Assembly: GCA_017457305.1 (NCBI GenBank)
Contig: JAFTHP010000030.1
Location: forward strand, 1-62,546
Direction: 5' to 3'
From: Clostridia bacterium
GTDB lineage: Bacteria; Bacillota; Clostridia; Christensenellales; CAG-314
Length of the DNA stretch: 62,546 nt
In this document: in pieces, positions 51,053 to 59,011 of the stretch
How positions within the stretch are numbered: position 1 is the first letter of the stretch
Layout of the letters: each line of letters starts with the position of its first letter
The notes under the pieces: generated by a model
Told to the model about the DNA's origin: nothing
What the model saw: only the letters and a program-made list of their open reading frames with translations
Database searches by the model: none
Made by a program: the position numbers and the translations under genes

Positions 51053-52165
51053 ATGCTAGACAAAAACAAAGTGTATGTTTCGCAAATTGGCGTTTTGTTG
51101 CTTTTGATAATGTCTGGCACAAAAATTCTCATTTTCCCGGCGCTAATTGCCAAGCAGGTGGGGCACGATAGCTGGCTTGTTATGGTGCTAAGCTTTGTCT
51201 ACGATTTGGTGTGTCTAACCTTTGTGCTGTGGGCGGTCAAACTCAACAAGCAAAACCTTGCTTTTACAGATATTTTACACAAAACCATTGGCGTGGTGGG
51301 AAGCAAGGTTGTGCTAGTTATCTTTTTTGTGCTGTTTGTTTCCCGTTTGATATCCCTTTTGCACTCCTGTTATCGTATGTTTGCCGTCACCTTCGACGTA
51401 AACACCAATTGGGTTGTTTTTATTATACCTTTGTCATTGGTATCCTATTTTGCCGCACAACGAGGTTTCAACTCCATTGCTAGGGTTGGACAGTTGTTGG
51501 TGGTAATCATTGTCTTTTCCGTATTGGCGCTGGTGGCTTTTCCGCTATTTCAAGTAAATTTTAGCGAGCTTTTGCCCATTGGCGAAGCAGGGATAGACAA
51601 AATAATGGAGCAGTCCGTTACTCATAGTTTTTGGTTTTCCGACTATATATTCATTTATTTTTTGATGGACACAATAAAGGTAAAAAAGAAAATTTTTTCG
51701 CCAGTTTTGTGCTGTTTTTTGCTAGGTGCGGCAATTTCCGTTGTAACAAATATGGTATTTGTGTTGTTGTACGGCAGTCTTTCGCCCGAAGCGGAGCTTG
51801 CTATGATAAAAATTGGATTGTTTTCCGTATCGGAAACCACAAGCGGCAGATGGGATTGGCTAACATTGTCCGTTTGGATAATTTCCGTTGTGCTCAAGGT
51901 GGTCATTTTCTTTTTTTGTGCCAACAAGTGTATCGAAAAGCTATTTGGATTGCATCTATCCAACACCAACGGATTTGTGTGGTTGGGCATAACGGCAACG
52001 CTAATTGTTCCGTTGTTTGTTTCTGTGGAAGAAGTGCTCCCCACCTTTATTAAATGGACAATTATCCCCTTTGCACTTGTGCAATATTTGTTACCGTTGT
52101 TAATGCCTTGGTGGACAAAAATTTCAAACGAGCTTAGTTTGTCTAAGAAAGGGGCTGGCATATGA
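51053..52165 (+). CDS. gerAB: Spore germination receptor subunit B (permease-like)
   Basis: A 370-residue membrane protein with ten hydrophobic segments, of the GerAB/APC superfamily, which binds the amino-acid germinant. Opening VSQIGVLLLLIMSGTKILIFP is typical (family start with unwound helix 1). It begins three bases after the gerAA stop with AGGCT/AGGGGG sequence ahead and overlaps gerAC by four bases. Confidence 0.93.
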   Translation: MLDKNKVYVSQIGVLLLLIMSGTKILIFPALIAKQVGHDSWLVMVLSFVYDLVCLTFVLWAVKLNKQNLAFTDILHKTIGVVGSKVVLVIFFVLFVSRLISLLHSCYRMFAVTFDVNTNWVVFIIPLSLVSYFAAQRGFNSIARVGQLLVVIIVFSVLALVAFPLFQVNFSELLPIGEAGIDKIMEQSVTHSFWFSDYIFIYFLMDTIKVKKKIFSPVLCCFLLGAAISVVTNMVFVLLYGSLSPEAELAMIKIGLFSVSETTSGRWDWLTLSVWIISVVLKVVIFFFCANKCIEKLFGLHLSNTNGFVWLGITATLIVPLFVSVEEVLPTFIKWTIIPFALVQYLLPLLMPWWTKISNELSLSKKGAGI

Positions 52166-53286
52166 ACACACTAAAACGCATTTTTGTTGTAGTGTTAGTA
52201 TTTGTTTTGGCAGAAGTGATTGCCATCAGCTTTAAGGGTAACGATATATTGGATCGTTCCATTGTGTTGGGGCTTGGCGTAGATAAAGCAGGCGAAGAAC
52301 TGCTTGTCACGGCAGAAATTCTAAGTCCGGGTAATGGATCTGAGCAGGTGGGCACTTATAGCAAGATTGTAACTGCGCGCGGTAAAACGGTAGCGGAAGC
52401 AATACGTGTGATGACAGAGCAAACTGGTAAAGAAACATCTTTAGGTCAATGTGTGCTGGTGGTATTTGGCGAAGAATATTTCACTCAACAAGATTTTTCC
52501 GACACCATAAGCTATCTTAGCAGTTCCAACAGCTTTAAGGAAAGTTCTTCCATTTGCTGTTGTTTGGGTTCGGCACAGGATCTATTCAACAAAACGGAGG
52601 CACTTTCGCGTTCGGTTAGCCTTTCTCTAGTTCGGATGTTGCGTGAGCAGGCCCAAAACGTGGCAATACCATCCAACGTGCTGTTACAGTTTGTGCGCAG
52701 TCAGCGAGAGCTTTCTTGCACAGGTTATCTTAACTTGATAAGATACGTGTCAAGTGAAAACCAAGACGTGCAAAATCCAGACAAGCCTCAGGGTTTTTTC
52801 CTTTACGACAGTGTTGCCGTTTTTTGCCAAAACAAATTTGTGTGCTTGGTGGATAGCGACCTTACCAAGGGCTTTGCATTGATTGCCAACAAGGTTACAG
52901 GCAACACCTTTATTTGTCAGCAAGGTGACGAGAAGGTTACAGTTGTTGTCAACAGCAAAAAGGTGGGTGTTTCCTTAAACGAACAGGACGGCGTTACCAT
53001 CAAGGTTACTTTGACGGTATCTCGTGCACGAGCGGATAGTGTAGAGTCGGGTGGTATTTTTTCTTCAAAACAGCGCAAGCAAATTTCGCAAGAAACTATG
53101 GATAACGTCCAAAAGCAAGCGGAAGAACAGATACAGCAGTTTTTGCGTTATCAACAGCAGTACAACTTTGACATTGTCAATTTACACCAAGCTTACCGCA
53201 AAAAGTACGGTAGTAAACCTTGGGTGTGCCAGTTGTCTACAACGGATATCCCAATTACCTTGCAAGTGGAAGTAAAGGCAATGTAG
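52162..53286 (+). CDS. gerAC: Spore germination receptor subunit C, apparently without lipobox
   Basis: A 374-residue Ger(x)C-family protein. The family pattern is clear (LDRSIVLGLGVDK, then ARGKTVAEAIRVM and LGQCVLVVFGEE), as is the helical C-terminal third. GerC proteins are normally lipoproteins with a Cys just before WDR; here the N terminus reads AEVIAISFKGNDILDRS with a hydrophobic segment but no Cys, so the protein may stay anchored by an uncleaved helix. ATGA overlap with gerAB. The terminator at 53308-53338 ends the operon. Confidence 0.9.
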   Translation: MNTLKRIFVVVLVFVLAEVIAISFKGNDILDRSIVLGLGVDKAGEELLVTAEILSPGNGSEQVGTYSKIVTARGKTVAEAIRVMTEQTGKETSLGQCVLVVFGEEYFTQQDFSDTISYLSSSNSFKESSSICCCLGSAQDLFNKTEALSRSVSLSLVRMLREQAQNVAIPSNVLLQFVRSQRELSCTGYLNLIRYVSSENQDVQNPDKPQGFFLYDSVAVFCQNKFVCLVDSDLTKGFALIANKVTGNTFICQQGDEKVTVVVNSKKVGVSLNEQDGVTIKVTLTVSRARADSVESGGIFSSKQRKQISQETMDNVQKQAEEQIQQFLRYQQQYNFDIVNLHQAYRKKYGSKPWVCQLSTTDIPITLQVEVKAM

Positions 53287-53307
53287 TCAAGCTATATAAT
53301 ATGGATA

Positions 53308-53338
53308 AAGGAAAGCAGATGAGTTTGCTTTCCTTTTT
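53308..53338 (+). terminator. Terminator of gerA operon
   Basis: AAGGAAAGCA / TGCTTTCCTT stem followed by TTTTG. Confidence 0.85.
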
Positions 53339-53391
53339 TGTGCGTTTGTGGTAAAAAGTACGTCACAAAAGCAAAAAAAGTCGTTGCCTAC

Positions 53392-53420
53392 TTGCTGTTT
53401 ACGACACAATGTGCTACAAT
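53392..53420 (+). promoter_or_regulatory. Promoter of ATP-grasp gene
   Basis: TTGCTG (53392-53397), 17-base spacer, TACAAT (53415-53420). Transcription would begin at about ATG 53428. Confidence 0.6.
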
Positions 53421-53427
53421 TTTTGCT

Positions 53428-54303
53428 ATGAAAGGAATAATCATCACAAATCAATACGACCACTCGACAACGCAAAGCAAAAAGGTGTTGCGTATGACAT
53501 GCGAGTTGGAACAGTTGGGTGTTGAAGTGACGGTGTTGTCCGCTTGCCAAGCAATGGCGTATTTGCACCAAGGCAACACAACTTGTCCAGTAGACGCCGA
53601 CTTTGTGCTGTACTTTGACAAGGACAAGTATAACGCGCAAATGTTGGAGCAATGTGGATTAAGGCTGTTCAACAGCTCGTCCGCAACGGAACTGTGCGAT
53701 GACAAAATGCTAACGCACATTGCACTAGCCAACTGCGGTATTCCAATGCCAACAACCATCTCTGCGCCATTGTGCTACGTTGCTGGCAGCCAACCAAGCA
53801 AGGAATTTTTGCAAAAGGTGGAGCAAACGTTGGGGTTCCCGCTAGTGGCAAAGCAATGCTTTGGCAGTTTTGGCGAGCAAGTCTACTTGGTAAACAACAG
53901 GGAAGAGTTGCTACAAACCTACACCAAGCTTATGGCCGTTCCACACATTTACCAACAGTTTGTGGCGGAAAGTCGCGGCAAGGATATGCGCGTAATTGTC
54001 ATTGGCAACAAGGTTGTGTGCGGTATGATTCGCTACTCGGATAGTGATTTTAGGTCCAATATCGAGCGTGGCGGACGGGCAACTAGCGTACAAGTTCCAC
54101 AAGATATTGCCAATATGTGCGAGCAAGCATCCAAGGTTTTGGGGCTTGATTACTGTGGGATAGACGTCCTTTTGGGAGAGCAACCTACCATTTGCGAAGT
54201 CAACAGCAACGCAATGTTTGCCGCAATGGAAAGTGTAACTGGGGTAAACGTTGCCAAGGCGTACGCACAGCACATTGTAAACAGCGTAAAAAACAGCAAA
54301 TAA
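53428..54303 (+). CDS. RimK-type ATP-grasp ligase
   Basis: A 291-residue ATP-grasp protein of the RimK/LysX group: a Rossmann-like N-terminal domain, then DDKMLTHIALANCGIPMPTT, the ATP-binding GFPLVAKQCFGSFG loop and the catalytic-metal stretch CEVNSNAMF. RimK-type enzymes join an amino acid to a carboxylate; the acceptor here is unknown. The start at ATG 53428 gives the conserved opening MKGIIITNQYD. There is no ribosome-binding site and the promoter sits so close that the mRNA is probably leaderless. The M18 aminopeptidase follows 11 bases later, suggesting a peptide-making and peptide-cleaving pair. Confidence 0.85.
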   Translation: MKGIIITNQYDHSTTQSKKVLRMTCELEQLGVEVTVLSACQAMAYLHQGNTTCPVDADFVLYFDKDKYNAQMLEQCGLRLFNSSSATELCDDKMLTHIALANCGIPMPTTISAPLCYVAGSQPSKEFLQKVEQTLGFPLVAKQCFGSFGEQVYLVNNREELLQTYTKLMAVPHIYQQFVAESRGKDMRVIVIGNKVVCGMIRYSDSDFRSNIERGGRATSVQVPQDIANMCEQASKVLGLDYCGIDVLLGEQPTICEVNSNAMFAAMESVTGVNVAKAYAQHIVNSVKNSK

Positions 54304-54314
54304 GGAGATATACC

Positions 54315-55553
54315 ATGAATATACAACAATTTCTTAACACAAGCTACACAGCATACCACACAACGGAAAACGTTTGCAAAATTTTGCTCAGTCAAGGTTT
54401 TGAACAACTGGAAGTTGGCAAAAATTGGGATTTGCAACAAGGAAAGGGCTATTTTGTAACACGTAACGGAAGCTCTGTTATTGCTTTCAAGGTGGGAACC
54501 AACCGCATCTTCAATATTGTGGAAAGCCACACCGACAGTCCTTGTTTTAAGATTAAGGGAGATAAACTTCTTGCAACTGAAGGGGCAAAAAAGCTAAATA
54601 CCGAAAAATACGGTGGATCATTGATGTATACTTTCTTGGATCGTCCACTAAAAATTGCCGGTCGTTTGCTTGTAAACAACGATGGTGTTGTTAGCCCCCT
54701 TTTGGTGGATAGTAGTTACAACGTTGTTATTCCAAGTGTAGCGGTGCATCAAAACCCATCTGCAAATGATGGTCTTAGCCTAAACCCACAAGTGGATATG
54801 CTTCCTTTGCTTGGTCAATGCGACGATTTGTATGCTACACTTTGCGACCAAAAGGTTGTGGATGCCGATTTGTTTGTTGTTCCTGCTGACCAAAGCTTTG
54901 TTGCGGGCGTTAACGGAGAATACCTTTGCTCGGCACGTCTAGATAACCTTACAAGCGTGTACACAAGCGTAACAGCTATTGCCAATGCTTCTCCAAGCAA
55001 CATTGCTGTTGTTGCTTGCCTAGATAACGAAGAAACTGGCAGCGGCACTCGTCAAGGTGCTCCATCCTTTATTGAACAAGTATTGCAAAATATTGCCGCA
55101 AGTTTGTCTATGGATCAACTTGGCTTGCTCTATGCCAAGGAAAACGGGATGGTGTTGTCAGTGGATAACGGACACGCAGTACACCCCAACCACCCAGAAA
55201 AGAGTGACGTTGCAATGCGTACATATATGAACAAGGGTATCATCATCAAGCATCACACCAACTATTCTACCGATGGCTTGTCTTCTGCTGTACTTAAAAC
55301 AATTTTGACAGATAACAACATTGCCTTCCAAGATTTATACAACAAGAGTGATATGCGTTGCGGTTCCACGTTGGGACTTGTAACCAGCCGTCAACTTGGC
55401 ATGAAAACTGTAGATATCGGTTTGCCACAACTAGCAATGCACTCCGCTTGCGAAACTTGCGGGTTGAGCGACGTTGACAGTATGCAACAATGTATCACAG
55501 CATTTTTACAAGCGCCAATTTGCGGAAACGAAGGTGGAATTGCAACAAAATAG
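54315..55553 (+). CDS. apeB: M18-family aminopeptidase
   Basis: A 412-residue M18 metallo-aminopeptidase (aspartyl aminopeptidase family). The dinuclear-metal ligands are in VESHTDSP, SARLDNL, CLDNEETGSGT, SMDQ and MHSACE, in the normal order. It forms large cytoplasmic dodecamers in family knowledge and removes N-terminal residues from peptides. ATG 54315 with AAGGAGATATACC ahead is preferred; an in-frame upstream ATG lies inside the ATP-grasp gene. Confidence 0.94.
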   Translation: MNIQQFLNTSYTAYHTTENVCKILLSQGFEQLEVGKNWDLQQGKGYFVTRNGSSVIAFKVGTNRIFNIVESHTDSPCFKIKGDKLLATEGAKKLNTEKYGGSLMYTFLDRPLKIAGRLLVNNDGVVSPLLVDSSYNVVIPSVAVHQNPSANDGLSLNPQVDMLPLLGQCDDLYATLCDQKVVDADLFVVPADQSFVAGVNGEYLCSARLDNLTSVYTSVTAIANASPSNIAVVACLDNEETGSGTRQGAPSFIEQVLQNIAASLSMDQLGLLYAKENGMVLSVDNGHAVHPNHPEKSDVAMRTYMNKGIIIKHHTNYSTDGLSSAVLKTILTDNNIAFQDLYNKSDMRCGSTLGLVTSRQLGMKTVDIGLPQLAMHSACETCGLSDVDSMQQCITAFLQAPICGNEGGIATK

Positions 55554-55624
55554 CAAAAAAGCAAAAATGCGAAAAAATACAGCCACTTTTCTTTTTTAAA
55601 TTTAAAAAAAGGCAAATAATCAAG

Positions 55625-55653
55625 TTGACAAACGGTTGTTATCGTTCTATACT
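55625..55653 (+). promoter_or_regulatory. Promoter of Tyr-leader/ABC importer operon
   Basis: TTGACA (55625-55630), 17-base spacer, TATACT (55648-55653). Confidence 0.85.
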
Positions 55654-55689
55654 ACTTACAACAATACCGAAACCAAGGGAGTTTACTAG

Positions 55690-55749
55690 ATGAAACAAGT
55701 TAGCTTCGCATACGGATATCGCTATTACTACTACTTTGCAACAATGTAA
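55690..55749 (+). CDS. Tyrosine-rich leader peptide
   Basis: A 19-codon ORF, MKQVSFAYGYRYYYYFATM, with GGGAG nine bases before the ATG and a consensus promoter just upstream. Six of 19 residues are Tyr, four of them consecutive (55723-55734), followed by Phe. It is too short and biased to be a chance protein. The Tyr codons lie in the 5' arm of a hairpin whose 3' arm can instead pair with the terminator downstream. This is the design of trp/his/phe-type leader peptides: stalling at Tyr codons when charged tRNA-Tyr is low would free the antiterminator and let RNA polymerase enter the transporter genes. Confidence 0.75.
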   Translation: MKQVSFAYGYRYYYYFATM

Positions 55750-55838
55750 TGTAGCGATTGATGATGAGGTTTTTTGGTAGATAATTTATTTATTTTTTGT
55801 TATTTACAAAGCTCTTTCTCAATCGAAAGAGCTTTTTT
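55718..55838 (+). promoter_or_regulatory. Ribosome-mediated transcription attenuator (1:2, 2:3, 3:4 pairings)
   Basis: Region 1 ATCGCTATTAC (55718-55728, over the Tyr codons) pairs with region 2 GTAATGTAGCGAT (55746-55758, two-base bulge). Region 2 also holds CGATTGA (55755-55761), perfectly complementary to TCAATCG (55819-55825), with GAG (55766-55768) opposite CTC (55812-55814). Region 3:4 is the terminator AAAGCTCTTTC / GAAAGAGCTTT with TTTTT (55808-55838). The pairings exclude each other as in a classical attenuator. No T-box consensus is present. Confidence 0.65.
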
Positions 55839-56057
55839 GTTTTTTGTTCGTCTTTTTGTGTTGAAAGGTTTTTACCGCTACATCACTAACCGTCTATTTG
55901 TTTAACTTTGCAAGGGGAACACAAACTTGCTAATTGCAACAAAACAAAGATAACAAGTGGAGTAAATGTACAACTAGCACAACTAAAGCGAACAAATAAA
56001 AACACTAAACAATCTAATTTGCACAATAGTGCACATTGCAAACAATGGGAGGGTATT

Positions 56058-57014
56058 ATGAAAAAGTTATTTGCAATTGTAATCGTAGCAACACTGCTAG
56101 CAGTATCCATCGTTATACTTGTTGGATGCAACCAAGCAGATATCAACGTTGAAATTATTCAATTTGGTAACTTTGATGCGCTAAACAGCGCGGCAGAAGG
56201 CTTTACACAAAGGTTGGAAGACTGGGCAAATGAACAAGGCAAGACAATTCATTTTGAAGAAAGAAATGCCAACGCAACAGCAAGTAACGTTGCACCAAGT
56301 GTTCAATCTGCTATTGCCAACCAGCCTGACCTAATCTACGCAATTGCAACACCTTGCGCAGTTAATGCCGCTGGTAACACAACGGATATCCCAGTATTGT
56401 ACACGGCTGTTACCAATCCTACGGGTGAAGGTCTTGTTGGTCAAGATAACGTTTACGGCACAAGCGATATGAACCCGGTAGCCTTGCAAATTGAACTAAT
56501 CAAGGACCTTGTTCCCAACGTAAAAAAGATTGCATTTTTGTTCTGCTCGTCCGAAACAAACTCCGTTGTTCAAGTTGGTATGGCCAAGGTGCAATGTGCT
56601 CTTATGAAGATTGACACAAAGGATTTTGCCGTTTCTTCCGCATCGGAAATTGCACAAGTTGTGGCATCCATTGGGGAAGACTTTGACGCAATCTACATCC
56701 CAACAGACAACATGCTTGCAAACAGTATTTCTACCGTTGCATCTGCTAACACACACAATATTCCACTCATCGTTGGTGAAGCTGGTATGATTGCTGGTGG
56801 TGGCTGGGCTACATTGTCCATTAACTACAAGCTTCTTGGTGCACAAACTGCAGAAATTGCCATCAAGCTTCTTTCCGGTCAACAAGTAAGCGATGCCGAA
56901 CGTCACCAAATGTACAAAGGTGCTTTGGAACTTGTAATCAGCGAAGATGCTAAAACTGCTCTTGGTCTAACAAGCGAACAAGTTACAGCCCTTCAACAAA
57001 AATATGGAGAATAA
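56058..57014 (+). CDS. ABC transporter substrate-binding lipoprotein, TrpX-like
   Basis: A 318-residue lipoprotein (lipobox LVGC near residue 24) of the ABC substrate-binding (DUF534/periplasmic-binding type 1) family that includes TrpX. Conserved stretches are PDLIYAIATP, IPVLYTAVTNPTGEGLV, KKIAFLFCSSE and DNMLANSISTVA. ATG 56058 has GGGAGGG in front; the upstream in-frame codon at 55908 lacks a signal peptide. It is the first structural gene after the Tyr attenuator, so tyrosine is the likely ligand, although the family is usually annotated for tryptophan. Confidence 0.88.
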   Translation: MKKLFAIVIVATLLAVSIVILVGCNQADINVEIIQFGNFDALNSAAEGFTQRLEDWANEQGKTIHFEERNANATASNVAPSVQSAIANQPDLIYAIATPCAVNAAGNTTDIPVLYTAVTNPTGEGLVGQDNVYGTSDMNPVALQIELIKDLVPNVKKIAFLFCSSETNSVVQVGMAKVQCALMKIDTKDFAVSSASEIAQVVASIGEDFDAIYIPTDNMLANSISTVASANTHNIPLIVGEAGMIAGGGWATLSINYKLLGAQTAEIAIKLLSGQQVSDAERHQMYKGALELVISEDAKTALGLTSEQVTALQQKYGE

Positions 57015-57020
57015 TTTGCA

Positions 57021-57950
57021 ATGTTAAATCTTCTAAACGTAACCTTTATGGGTATACTTCGACTTATCCCATCGGGAATTGGCGAAGGCTTGGCTTGGGG
57101 CATACTTGCTCTTGGCGTGTACATTTCCTTCCGCGTGTTGGATGTGGCAGATATGTCCGTTGACGGCACACTAGCACTTGGCGGTGTGGTAACGGCGGTT
57201 CTTGTTGCCAACGGCACAAACGTTGTCCTTGCCATACTAATTTCAGTAATCAGTGGTGCCGTGGCTGGCGCAATAACAGGCTTGATGCACACCAAACTCA
57301 AGATACCGGCAATTCTATCGGGCATTTTGATGATGTTTGCTTTGTATTCGGTAAATATTCACATTATGAGCGGAAAGAGCAACGTTTCCTTGCTCAAGCA
57401 ACCAACCTTGCTCAATTTACTTTCCGACTGGCTACAAATTGACCGTTCTGTAATCAATATCATTGTGTTTGCGTTGTTTGCAGCATTGGTTATTGCCGCT
57501 ATTTACTGGTTTTTTGGCACAAAGCTTGGTTCGGCTATTCGTGCAACGGGCTGCAATCTTCAAATGGCGCGCGCACAAGGTATCGATACCGACAGCAAGG
57601 TAATCATTGGCCTAGCCATTTCTAACGGACTTGCGGCACTAGCTGGCAGTCTAATTGCACAAAAGGACAGCAATGCCACAGTAGATATGGCAAGTGGTGC
57701 TATCGTAATTGGATTGGCATCCATTGTTATTGGTGAGCTGATTTTCAAAAAGAATCTTCCATTTTGGGCAAAGCTTGCTGGCGTAATTGTGGGCAGTATC
57801 ATCTACCGTCTAATCATTATGCTAGCTTTGCAAATGCCTTTTGCCGAAACGTACGACATGAAGCTTATCACAGCAATTTTGCTTGTACTAGCAATGAGCG
57901 TGACAGTTATCAAAAAGCGTCATCACAAAAAGGAGGCCAAACATGCTTGA
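57021..57950 (+). CDS. ABC transporter permease, TrpY-like
   Basis: A 309-residue permease with about nine membrane helices, of the branched-chain-type BPD_transp_2 superfamily. It shows SFRVLDVADMSVDGTLALGG near the N terminus, LKIPAILSGILMM, and RATGCNLQMARAQGID, the cytoplasmic loop contacting the ATPase. It follows the binding-protein gene by six bases and overlaps the ATPase gene by eight, so all three are coexpressed. Confidence 0.9.
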   Translation: MLNLLNVTFMGILRLIPSGIGEGLAWGILALGVYISFRVLDVADMSVDGTLALGGVVTAVLVANGTNVVLAILISVISGAVAGAITGLMHTKLKIPAILSGILMMFALYSVNIHIMSGKSNVSLLKQPTLLNLLSDWLQIDRSVINIIVFALFAALVIAAIYWFFGTKLGSAIRATGCNLQMARAQGIDTDSKVIIGLAISNGLAALAGSLIAQKDSNATVDMASGAIVIGLASIVIGELIFKKNLPFWAKLAGVIVGSIIYRLIIMLALQMPFAETYDMKLITAILLVLAMSVTVIKKRHHKKEAKHA

Positions 57951-58728
57951 TATCAAAAATTTAACAAAAGTGTTTGGCAAGGGCACCGTCAACGAAAAGG
58001 TTGCACTAACAAACCTTTCCTTGCATCTAAACGAAGGCGACTTTGTAACGGTAATTGGTGGCAATGGCGCAGGCAAATCCACCTTGCTCAATTGCATTGC
58101 AGGGGTATTTGCTGTGGATGAAGGAAGCATAACCATCAACGGGATGGACGTTACCAAAATGCCCGAGCACAAGCGTGCTCGCTTTGTATCTCGCGTGTTC
58201 CAAGATCCCCTTCTTGGCACAGCGGCAGATATGCAAATTGAAGAAAACCTTGCAATAGCATCCCAACGCGGACAACGCAGGGGGCTAGGTTGGAACGTAA
58301 CAAAAAAGGACAGTCAACACCTCAAGGAAGTTGTTGCCACACTAGGGCTAGGCTTGGAAAACCGCATGACAACCAAGGTTAATCTGCTAAGTGGTGGACA
58401 ACGCCAAGCGCTAACTTTGCTAATGGCAACTATGAACAAACCAAGCATACTGTTGCTTGACGAACACACTGCTGCCCTTGATCCCAAAACAGCGCAAAAG
58501 GTACTTGACCTAACACGCAAAATCACCACCGAAAATAATCAAACAACCATCATGATTACGCACAATATGAAGGATGCTATTACCTACGGCAACAAGCTAA
58601 TTATGATGAGTGACGGCAAAATTATTTTCCAAGCAGAAGGGGAACAAAAGCAAAAACTTACCGTTGCGGATTTGTTGGAAAAGTTCCAACAAATTGGTGA
58701 TGAAAACGACAGAATTTTGCTTTCCTAA
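57943..58728 (+). CDS. ABC transporter ATPase, TrpZ-like
   Basis: A 261-residue ATPase with Walker A GGNGAGKST, Q-loop VFQDPLLG, signature LLSGGQRQAL, Walker B LLLDEHTAALD and switch His in ITHNMKDA. The Walker B has DEH instead of DEP, as is common in this group. The AAGGAGG site lies within the end of the permease gene. It drives uptake by the preceding pair. The terminator at 58806-58838 ends the operon. Confidence 0.92.
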   Translation: MLDIKNLTKVFGKGTVNEKVALTNLSLHLNEGDFVTVIGGNGAGKSTLLNCIAGVFAVDEGSITINGMDVTKMPEHKRARFVSRVFQDPLLGTAADMQIEENLAIASQRGQRRGLGWNVTKKDSQHLKEVVATLGLGLENRMTTKVNLLSGGQRQALTLLMATMNKPSILLLDEHTAALDPKTAQKVLDLTRKITTENNQTTIMITHNMKDAITYGNKLIMMSDGKIIFQAEGEQKQKLTVADLLEKFQQIGDENDRILLS

Positions 58729-58805
58729 AAATTTTGCTTATACAATCGCTAATCAAACTAAAACCAACAACTAGACGTGTTAAATACAGTTAGTTGTTCC
58801 TCTAT

Positions 58806-58838
58806 AAAACAGTCCACGGGTTTTCTTGTGGACTGTTT
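58806..58838 (+). terminator. Terminator of Tyr-leader operon
   Basis: AAAACAGTCCAC / GTGGACTGTTTT stem with a T-rich tail. Confidence 0.88.
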
Positions 58839-58950
58839 TGCTATTTATTTGCAAACAAAGTTTTTGCAAAAATGCCACCAAATTTAAAACGGACAGGTTA
58901 TCTTTGGGCACAGAAAAAAACTACTTTTTTCAAACACGCGCCAATTGTGC

Positions 58951-58979
58951 TTGTATTGGGCTTTTGTTTGTGATATAAT
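58951..58979 (+). promoter_or_regulatory. Promoter of nagA
   Basis: TTGTAT (58951-58956), 17-base spacer, TATAAT (58974-58979). Confidence 0.65.
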
Positions 58980-59011
58980 TGTGTTATCAAGTTGTTGGGA
59001 GATACCCCTAT

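Noticed and set aside
55554-56057. T-box or other amino-acid riboswitch before the ABC importer
   Set aside because: No T-box consensus; the Tyr-rich ORF and exclusive stems explain the region better.
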